Assembly: GCA_041671045.1 (NCBI GenBank)
Contig: JBAZCF010000003.1
Span: 305,890-369,889 of the forward strand
Direction of reading: 5' to 3'
Length of the DNA: 64,000 nucleotides
Source of the DNA: Parachlamydiales bacterium
Lineage (GTDB): Bacteria > Chlamydiota > Chlamydiia > Chlamydiales > JABDDJ01
Part shown: piece by piece, positions 34,115-43,200 of the stretch
Layout of the letters: each line of letters begins with the position of its first letter
Position numbering within the stretch: position 1 is the stretch's first letter
The notes under the pieces: generated by a model
Databases searched by the model: none
Told to the model about the DNA's origin: nothing
What the model saw: the letters and a program-made list of their open reading frames with translations, nothing else
Translations under genes and position numbers: made by a program

Positions 34115-35039
34115 GATATCTGTTGTCATTTCAACCTATAATAGAAACCATCCCTCTCGCGACTGCGCTTCCCTATTCCAACGAGCAGTAGATTCCATCT
34201 TAAATCAAACATTTTTTGATTTTGAGCTTATCCTTATTAATGACGCTTCCCATGATGGTACGCATGATCTCTGCTTAAAATATGCCGCTCAAGACTGCCG
34301 TGTCAAATATGTTTGCCATGAAAAAAACACCCAATTGCCCGCAAGGTGCTATAATGAAGGGATGGGTTTAAGCCGCGGCCGTTATATTGCTTTTATGTTT
34401 GATGATGATATGTGGTTGCCTACGACATTGCATGATCTTTATACCTTCTTTGAATCTAGCCTCAAAGAACTGCCTAACTTAGGAATGGTCTACGGTCAGA
34501 CACAATTCAATGATACCGCTACGAACACAATTTTAAACCCTCAATTCGGATTAGCCTGGGATTTAAACCTTCTACATACTCATAACTTACTAGCTAACTG
34601 TGCTGTGCTTCTGAAAAAAGAGGTTATTGAGGTTGTCGGAGGTTATGACGAAGATCCTGTCATGCGTAGAATTTGTGATTGGGATCTTTGGCAAAGGATA
34701 GGTAGAATGTATTCCGTCCTCTTCTTACCTAAACTTGTGGCTAGTGTCTATCAAAATCAACCTGATTCCATAGGTTCATTGGTAGTGCTAGATAGAAAGC
34801 AGGTACGTAAGCGGCAAAAATCAAACCGTAAGCTTCCTCTTCAGATAAGAAATCCTACTATCTGGCAGCGTATTAGAAGTGCACTCACCTTTTTCCATAT
34901 ACATTTTCCCGTATCTAAAAAGTATAAGCATTATGAAGCCTTGTGCGTTCCTAAAATGAAATATTACACAAAAAAATTCCTACAGACAATCGGCTGCTGG
35001 AAACTTGCAAAGACAGTTTATGACCGCATCAAAACCTAA
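34098..35039 (+). CDS. Family 2 glycosyltransferase
   Basis: A 313-residue GT-A enzyme. ISVVISTYNRN (about 7-17) begins the nucleotide-sugar fold, ILINDASHDGT (about 47-57) gives the first conserved Asp, FDDDMW (about 95-100) is the metal-binding DxD, and YDEDPVMRRICDWDLWQRI (about 194-212) is the acceptor-side ED-like block. The basic tail (about 235-313) may bind membrane lipid. The start at ATG 34098 overlaps the GNAT gene by 17 bases. Role in surface glycan or glycoprotein assembly is inferred from neighbours. Confidence 0.9.
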   Translation: MLIAPEISVVISTYNRNHPSRDCASLFQRAVDSILNQTFFDFELILINDASHDGTHDLCLKYAAQDCRVKYVCHEKNTQLPARCYNEGMGLSRGRYIAFMFDDDMWLPTTLHDLYTFFESSLKELPNLGMVYGQTQFNDTATNTILNPQFGLAWDLNLLHTHNLLANCAVLLKKEVIEVVGGYDEDPVMRRICDWDLWQRIGRMYSVLFLPKLVASVYQNQPDSIGSLVVLDRKQVRKRQKSNRKLPLQIRNPTIWQRIRSALTFFHIHFPVSKKYKHYEALCVPKMKYYTKKFLQTIGCWKLAKTVYDRIKT

Positions 35040-36081
35040 AGCTTTATTTGTATATTCTGACAGATTCTGCACTTGTACAATGAAAAGATGCTTTGAAGTT
35101 GTCAACGGCTTATGGAGATATCAAAACCATGCTGTGGAAGCTGCAGCGATACACATTAAAAATTTGGATGAACAGCATTTCCAGACTCATCAAGTGATAC
35201 TTTTTCAGCGCCTAGGAGCCAATGGTGAGTTTTTATCAGAGGAAACAAAGAGTAATTTAGAAAATTGGATTTGCCGCTATAAAGATCGATGCCGTTTTGT
35301 ATATGACATCGATGACTTTCTTTTTAATTCGCAAAGCGGATATCCGGCAACTTTGGCAAAACTTTGCCACTATGGTTTAGTGCCGAATGACTATCTAAAA
35401 GAGCAGATGTCAAAATATCAGAAATGCCATGTCATCAGAACACATGTAGACACTGATAGTATTCTACAAACCCCAAAAAAAGTCCATTCTCCGGTGAGTG
35501 ATATTCACATAGGATGGTTTTCCTGTTCAGCTAATGGTATAGAAACAATTAAATCCGCTATAGATCAAATCCCCTTAAAATTAAAAAGCCGATTAAAATT
35601 TCATCTCTTTTGCGATGTGGTATTCCATGATTTAGTAAAAAAAGTCATTCCAGATACATGTTTAAATATATACCCCATGGTTTCCCCTTCCGAGATGTAT
35701 TCAAACATGCTTTCGATGCAAATATTGATAAATCCATTGACGTTACATTGTCTTCATGAAGAACGCATCGGAGTGAAACAAGACGACTTTCCCTCCTTAA
35801 TGCAAGGAAAATCAGAAGTCAAATATGCTTTAGCGGGAGCCTGCTCTATCCCCCTTATTGTTACACCTGTAGATTCCTATCAAAAGGTTATTAAGCATAA
35901 AGTTAATGGATTATTCGCCGATACTCCACAAGAATGGGCTGAAGGAATAATTTATCTTGCAGAACAACCCCAAAGTGCTCAAGAGATAGGTAGAAAAAGT
36001 TTTGAGGATGTTATTAAAAACTATAGTCTACAAAGGGCATCTAAGGATTACGCTGATTTTTTTCTTCAGATTACCGGTTAA
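35020..36081 (+). CDS. GT-B glycosyltransferase (GT4-like)
   Basis: A 353-residue protein. The C-terminal half shows the GT-B donor site: KYALAGACSIPLIVTPVDSY (about 265-284), IKHKVNGLFADTPQEWAE (about 288-305), then the terminal helix of GT4 enzymes. The N-terminal half carries YDIDDFLFN (about 98-106), a block common in this glycosyltransferase group, and a cysteine-rich start (FCTCTMKRC). The start at 35020 overlaps the preceding gene by 20 bases. Donor and acceptor are unknown; position suggests the second glycosyl step of the same glycan. Confidence 0.85.
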   Translation: MTASKPKALFVYSDRFCTCTMKRCFEVVNGLWRYQNHAVEAAAIHIKNLDEQHFQTHQVILFQRLGANGEFLSEETKSNLENWICRYKDRCRFVYDIDDFLFNSQSGYPATLAKLCHYGLVPNDYLKEQMSKYQKCHVIRTHVDTDSILQTPKKVHSPVSDIHIGWFSCSANGIETIKSAIDQIPLKLKSRLKFHLFCDVVFHDLVKKVIPDTCLNIYPMVSPSEMYSNMLSMQILINPLTLHCLHEERIGVKQDDFPSLMQGKSEVKYALAGACSIPLIVTPVDSYQKVIKHKVNGLFADTPQEWAEGIIYLAEQPQSAQEIGRKSFEDVIKNYSLQRASKDYADFFLQITG

Positions 36082-36135
36082 TACTTCCTCTACTGGAATT
36101 CCAACAGATTCTTCACTCTTTCAACTTTAACAATA

Positions 36136-37167
36136 ATGACTTCTTCATTTCCTTATCTATTAGACAAAAAACCATTTGTCGATCCAGCCTATTGGACCGG
36201 TTTGATTCAATGTGAAAACAGATGGTTTCAGCGCGAGAGCGTCATAAAAAACTTAGGGAAGGCGGTAATACTTACCGGATTAACAAGTGTTTCTGCGGGG
36301 GGATTTTATTTATCTGCTGTTCCTATTGCTGCCGGGGCAATAGCCGCATTTGTAGGTTACCGTTTGTATCACAAAAAAGACTTCCCAGAAGACACTAGTG
36401 TACAAATCCGTCTTGCGCAAAACAACTTAAGAGCACTCTTCACACAATCATACAATGATCTACACTGTATTTCCGTCCAAATCAAATTACATGGCGAACC
36501 AGTTGCATTAGCCTATCTGCAACATAACTCAAACCTAACATTTTCAGATATTCTACATACATTGCAAGACGATGAAAACTACTCAGAAAATTATCGGCAA
36601 CAACTGAGAGTAAGGCTAAGAGAAACTTTCAACTGCAAAAATGCCTTAATAGCTTCTAAAATAGGCCTGGAAGTGCACTTATTAGCAAAGTATTTTTCTG
36701 ATGACAACTTTGCTGATTTCTATGAATTCATGTCGCAGTGCAAGGTAGACAAAATTAGAGAAGGACTTTTAACCACAATAGATAAAGGAAGGCTTCAAAA
36801 GGCCTGTGTGAAAGCACTGGGCTTTATAGCCCCTAAGTATAGTTATGACTGGAATGAAATAGTTTGCAAGCTTCTCGAATGGGGTATTTTTGAAGAGGAT
36901 TCAGACGTCTATCAGGACTTAATTTTTTATCTAACTCATTTAGGTTTAGAAAGCAGAATTGCAAACTTAAGCTATCAGGTAAAAGAGATTCTCAGATTAA
37001 TTATGCTTTATATGCCCAAAAATTTGCGTGAAAGAGATAGAAATAAATATTTAAATGAAAGATTCGAAAATATGGGCTACCATGAAAGAAACGATGAGTT
37101 AGAGTCCTTAAAAAAGGACCTTGCAAAATACAAAGACTGTTCGCTGCGTTTATTTAATATGCACTGA
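36136..37167 (+). CDS. Unknown protein with bilobed membrane region (Inc-like)
   Basis: A 343-residue protein with no recognised family. Two closely spaced hydrophobic segments lie at about 42-58 and 62-76 (GKAVILTGLTSVSAGGFYLSA), then a long charged, helical cytosolic region with no clear domain. This is again the Inc-type arrangement. The remainder contains helical stretches (RLRETFNCKNALIASKIGLEV) and several cysteines. No clear ribosome site. It follows the glycosyltransferase operon by 54 bases but is probably a separate function. Confidence 0.72.
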   Translation: MTSSFPYLLDKKPFVDPAYWTGLIQCENRWFQRESVIKNLGKAVILTGLTSVSAGGFYLSAVPIAAGAIAAFVGYRLYHKKDFPEDTSVQIRLAQNNLRALFTQSYNDLHCISVQIKLHGEPVALAYLQHNSNLTFSDILHTLQDDENYSENYRQQLRVRLRETFNCKNALIASKIGLEVHLLAKYFSDDNFADFYEFMSQCKVDKIREGLLTTIDKGRLQKACVKALGFIAPKYSYDWNEIVCKLLEWGIFEEDSDVYQDLIFYLTHLGLESRIANLSYQVKEILRLIMLYMPKNLRERDRNKYLNERFENMGYHERNDELESLKKDLAKYKDCSLRLFNMH

Positions 37168-37200
37168 TATTGTTTTTTTACGCTGAACCTTGTTCTTAGT

Positions 37201-37255
37201 ATAAGAGTGCGACGACTTGTCCTTGCGGTTGAGTCGCGGGCTAGGCCAATCTTAT
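37201..37255. other. Long imperfect inverted repeat past two convergent genes
   Basis: ATAAGA (37201-37206) pairs with TCTTAT (37250-37255) and, inside, GCGAC/GTCGC and CC-TTGC-GG form smaller stems. No T-run follows on either side. It separates the gene ending at 37167 from the giant gene ending at 37264, so a shared 3' structure is likely. Confidence 0.35.
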
Positions 37256-37263
37256 GGATTCCT

Positions 37264-40200
37264 CTAAAGAGTGTTCATTAGTTCAAGTAGATCAATAGTA
37301 TGTTGGTTGTTCACAAGATTTCCGCAATAGGATCTAAAATAGGATATGAGTTTTTGCTTGTTAGGTTGAGCATTCAACCAGGCGGCAATGATCCCCCTAT
37401 CACTCTGGGATAGAGGTGCAAGACCAAATGCAAGCTTTGCAAGTGCGGTTTCGGTTCTAAATTGATCGAAATTTTCTGGAGCTACACCATATTCTTCAAG
37501 AGGGGTGGTGCTATATAGGTTATAATGTACGCACACAATTTTGCCGTTGGTTTTCTCTTGCACTACACTATATCGTTGCATATCAGAATAAGATCCCATT
37601 AAAGTCCTGCATTCTCCTGTTGCTACCTCTTTCATAAAGATAACTTCATGAAAAAGAAGGGCGTGTTGGTTTACAACGCCATGCATCCAATTTTGACAGC
37701 TATTCTTACGTGTCATAGCGGCAAAGTCATGTGTGATACGGATAGGAAGAGTACCATAAACACGATCGAATTCATCAAACTGCTTCACAAAAGATAAGCC
37801 GATCATTCGTTTTCTATCCTTAAAGTGATAAAGTTGGTGCGAATAATTTTTATTAAATCCGCTTATCATTGAATCTAATGTAGATATTCCAGAGTTAGTT
37901 GTTATCCAAGGGTTTACCGCTCTTCCGATTTTCCTCTTACGCCTTTTGTCTTCTTCAAAGCCTGTTTCGTCTACAGTTTTACTAATACTTGAATCCACAT
38001 CAATCGATTGATCTAGATCCAGGTCAACATCCACTTCTCCATCTGCATCAGCTTCAGTATCTTTTGCAATCTCTATGGAAGCTACATTTTCGTCATCTTC
38101 CGTTCCGTCTGTAAAATCTAAAAGGTATTTTTGCTGCTCGATGCGGTCATCATCTTGAAGTAATTTAATGGCGTCTTTGACAATGTTCGCCGGGGTGCCT
38201 TGAAGTGAAGGAAGCAGTCTTTCCAGGCGTAGGCATTCAGCCTTAGCAGCTTTGAGCAAGGTTTTACGTCCTTTGATTTTTTTATTCGGCCGTGCACGTT
38301 TAATTAGGGGGGCATGACAAGATTTTTCCAGCCACTCAGAGTAGACTGCTAAAGCGGCATCACGGATTTCGAAATATTGTTTTTGATTTTCTATGGACGC
38401 GTCTAAAGCCCTGATTAGCGCTACAAAACTTAAGGCTTGGATACTTTGCTTATGTGTGGCGAAAACGAGCTTTTTTTGTTTTGCCACTTCGTTTTCAATC
38501 ATCACGATCACATAGCGTGCGGCTAATGGAATGCCTTTGAATTTCTTCTCATCTTGGACTTTCGCTTGCAAGCCTTCGTCTTGGATAAAATGATAGCTTG
38601 ATCCTTGCCCCCACTTTCTATCGCGCATTCCCGCTTGTCCAAAATTAGTGACATCCGTGTCGGAAGATAAGCCCATCTTATTTACACGGTTGGATAAGAG
38701 TGAGATATTTGTTCCGCGTGTATCTTTTAAGGAGAAGATGGTGTTGGTAGTTAGAAGGTCCGTATATTCCGAGTCATCTCTTAGTTTACTCTCATGATTT
38801 AGCAGCAAAACCTTATCTTCTTCGCCTTGAAAACGCACTATACGCTCTTCGGGAAGGTAGGGTGATAATCCTTTCGCTATAGCTAGGTTAGTCTTCCCAT
38901 CGAAGTAAGGGCCTACGTCAACAAAGGCGCTTCCCGGGGTCAGCCTACTTGCAAGGAAAGAGTCAAAAGGAACAGTGTAGTCGAATGTTTCAACCGGATG
39001 TTTTGCAAGATCTAAAGCAAAATTAGCGAAAACGAAGCCGGAAGCCCCTTTTTGGCGTAAAAGTTCAGGATGACGTTGAACTAAAGACGGTAAGGAGCGT
39101 GCGCTCTCTGTATTACCTGAGGATCCCCATAGTTCCTTCATGCTGAAAGAAGCTAAAACTGCATTGCCTTCAATACGCTTGGGTTTATAAAAATAGTTTT
39201 CAAAATTCACAAAGGTGATCACTTCTATCAGCCATTCCTCATGACTATTGACTGCGCTCAGTATTACCGGGAAATCTTTCTCGGTTATCGTAGAGAGTGC
39301 TAAACCAAAGCGATTGAAAAATTCTTTAGCAGAAGGGGTTTCCTCGACAGAACTTAATTCACTTTGTTCACTCTTGAGGAGTTCGTCTTGGACTTTTTTC
39401 TTCCAATAATTGACATAACCCGGCATCGCTTGGATGTAGGCTTTATTACGCATATAGTCTACGCAGGTATCCCAAACGGTCATTTCAAGGGAAGCTGTTT
39501 CCCCATTTTCATTAGGTTTTGAAGCGTAAAAACAAGGTTTAGTATGAATGCCGTCTTCGGAACGGATAAATTTAACCCCCTGATCACGGTCATAGGTATG
39601 ATTAATGATTTGCGATAGGAAAATATGGTATTCCATAATTTGATCGGCTTTTGGATGTCCTATAATTTTTTGATCAAAAAAGTCGATGATTTTTTGTTTT
39701 TTGGCTCCTCTGAGGTAGCCTTGTAAAAGGTCTTGATCAAGGTCATGACAAGCCAGGGATTCGCAAATCACCCGTGCAAAATCCTTAAGGAACTCTTTCC
39801 TTTGCACCTCATTCATGTCCTTGGGCTTTTTCAAGACATAATAGGATTTGTACTTGGCTAGGTCTTTATGCGTTAAAATGAGTCGCATACAATTCAATCC
39901 GGGAAGATAGACGGAGCTTTGCAGCTTAATATCCCTGCCGTTTGCAAAGTTATGGTATTGTTGAGAGTTCCCTACCTGATCCAATTCATCACTGCCGGTA
40001 ACATGTCTTTCTTTTATTATTGTTCGGTATGCTGTGAGGGCACGTATTTGTTCAAATTCTTTTTCACTCTTACTATCAGCATCCAAAACTAATAGTGTAT
40101 GGGCATGCTGTAAACTTAGGAATGAGTGCATTGTTTGGTCTATGCGTCCCCTATTTTTTATAAGGGAAAGGTATTTACGGTGTTCACGATAGATTGTCAC

Positions 40201-43200
40201 CAGGTCTAGCTGGACATCGCGTGAAAAGCCATCCAGATATGCCATATGGCCGTAGGCAGCAGTAGCTTGCTTTAACAGGCGATGGTGCGGCCTGACTAAA
40301 GGAGCGTGGGTTAGAACGCCGGCCATAAAGTAGCCATTAGCTCTTGCACGCAGAATGATATTACGGATAACGGTCGTTTTTCCTCCTCCCCAACGTTCTT
40401 GCTTGAATGAGCTAGGGTGAGTAAGCATATCCATGTAATGCTTAAACTGGGAAGGGGCTTGAATGATCTTCTGCTCTTCATCGATGAGGAGTAGGATTTT
40501 TGCCAAAGGATGTGTTTTTGAGCAGTAGGGTCGTTTTGCTTGCAGTCTTAGGGCGAGGAGTTGATGGTCGAATGATCCTTCGGGTTTGGTCTTACACTTC
40601 AAAGCTAGTTGAATGATCTTCTCTGCTTGGAGGTATTGCGTACGAAGCTCTAAATACTCTTTATAGGCTAGCTGCACTCGTTCAGACTGCCCCTGGGTTA
40701 AATCCGCACGTTGGACAAAACGATTCCATTCCTCTTGATTGACGGCTTGCTTCCCCTCTTTGAACAGATCTTCTGCATGCTCTATCTGACCTTTAACTTC
40801 ATGGATAAGCGATGAATCACTGTGCTTCAAGTTAAAATTTGCCACAATGGATTCCTTAATAGCGCAGTAGTCCTTTTGAAGGCCTGCTTTCCACTTAGAA
40901 AAGGTTTGAGCAATTTCATCAAAGTTAACATTTTTACCTATGACCTTTGATTCATTCAGTGCGGCGGTTGAAAGATGACCTTCGAGTTCTTCAATCAGTT
41001 CTGATGCCAGCTCGCTTTCGTAGCTGTCTTTATTATCATAATACGACTTTAAACCATCTGCTAGCTCACGCACAGGTTTGGGGTCGAATTTGATCGACTC
41101 AGATTTCTCAAGCCACGCGTGGACATCAATACCCGCAAAAAGCGCGCCTTCTATGGGGTTCTGATAATCCTTCAGTTCAGTAGATAAAGGTTCCTTTTGA
41201 ATACTGACAGCCTTCTCTATAGCTTTAATTTCAAGTTTTAAAGCATGTTCTAACAAAGCTGTTGCATCATCGTCGGTAAGCTTTTTAGAACTTTCAATAC
41301 CCCTACTTTTGTAATAAGCCCAATCTTCTGACGTTAATAAATCGTTCCCTTTTGTAAGGCTCCAGCTAGGGCAGCGCAGAGCATAAAAACGCACTCGTTC
41401 ACAAAGCTCTTCCGGTAGGTCCATTTGGCTATCGGCACAGTCCGCAATCTTTTTATATTTCATAAAAGCATCTAAGAGTGGTTCCAAATTATTATCTGCG
41501 CATCTAACAGAAGCGCTAGGTAAAATTTGTTGTTCGTGGATTTCTTGTTCCAGAAGGTACACGTATGCTTTCAAAGCTTTTGCGTTAGGATGGATGTCTT
41601 TCCACTCTTTCATCCAAGTAAAGACTTCCTTCGACTGCACATCTAAATTCTGGGTACGTAAGTATCCTTCTTTCAGTGCTTTTTTAGCTTCGACATATCT
41701 GCCTTGGGTGAGCAATACATACGCCAAATAGTAATGGTCAGCGGGGTTTTCTGAACAAAGTCCTTTTTCAGGATCGATCTCGAACATATGGATAGTGCTG
41801 GAAATAGTGTCTGTTTTCACTTTTTCTAACTTAGAGTTAGTTTTCCCTAAACGTTGTTCATATTGCTGATGCTTTAATATCAGTTGAGGATAGAAATTAT
41901 CATGAGTCAATAAAAGATAGTCATTAAATGTAGGTTGAAAGTAGTTAATCGTTCTCTCATGAGCGGTGTCTGAATAGTAGAGGGCTCTATTCAAGAATCC
42001 ATCGATTTTAGCATCGTTGAGTTGGAAACCGTCAAAATTTTTGCAAGAGAGAATATTTGTACTAGGATTCCATATGTAACTCAATCCGGTGGAAGAATCG
42101 ATAACAACTTCGAGCCTCCCCCCTGTGCCTAAAAAGATTAAGTCATTCGGAGCGGACAGACGCCCAAGCTTCTTCAGGATTTCTGCAGGAACGTCAAAGA
42201 TTAAATCTTGTGGAGCATCGGATAAATAGCACTGGGAGATACGTTTGAATTTTATCTTATTATCCGGTTGGAGATCTAATTCTGCCTGGTAACGGGTCTC
42301 CCCCTTCTCGTTGAGGAAAAGGGCTGTTTTTTTATCTTCAGATACCATACACCGGCACTTCAGCATATCCTGAGGAAGATTATCAACGGCTTTTCTTGCA
42401 AGACTGCTTTCTAACTTATAAGTTCCCAGTAAATTTGGAAGGGGTGTTTCCATATAGAATAGATCCAGATCTGAAGAGAGTGGGATCCAAATCTTCACAT
42501 CTCCTATCTTCACATGGAAGTAGGATACTGTCCCATCGGTAAGTAGCTCCCCTTTATGTTTTTCCTTTAGCTTAGCTTCATCCACGAATCCCTTTAGATA
42601 ATGGCGATAACGTGTAGGGATAGAAAAAGTCATTTCCGCTGGTCTTTCTGCAGTACCCAAACGTAAATTCAATGTTAATGTTGGAGATTCAAAAACGCAA
42701 GAAGCGGTCTGTTTCCATTTACGGGGCCTGTCCGGAAGCACGAAACAGAAGGAGATAATATCATCGATGCGCGAGGGATTGTTTTTGCATAGTCTATCAA
42801 TTGTAGGGTATATCTCATTGATCAGCAGATCGATTTTAACTTGATTTTCACAGAAATCATTTTTGAATTTGTTTGTATAGGTGAAATATAGCTTAAATAG
42901 ATCATGGATTTCAGCATCGCTCCGTTTCTGCTTAGCATAAGTCGCTTCACACAAGAGGACCGCCTGCATCAGCTCTAATGTGGAGGTACTCAGAGGCTGA
43001 TTCTCTAAAGCATCCTTAAGCTGTGATTTCAATCTTGCGAAAGTGCCTTCATAAAGGCGCTTCAATCGATTCATTTGGGCTGCATCAAGGTTTTTTATTG
43101 TCGCTGCTACATAAGCACAAGAGGATAAGTAAGGGGCCCAAAAAGTGATCGGGAAAATATTTTTTTTCTGTGCCTGATCCAATTTATCTATGTGATGGAC

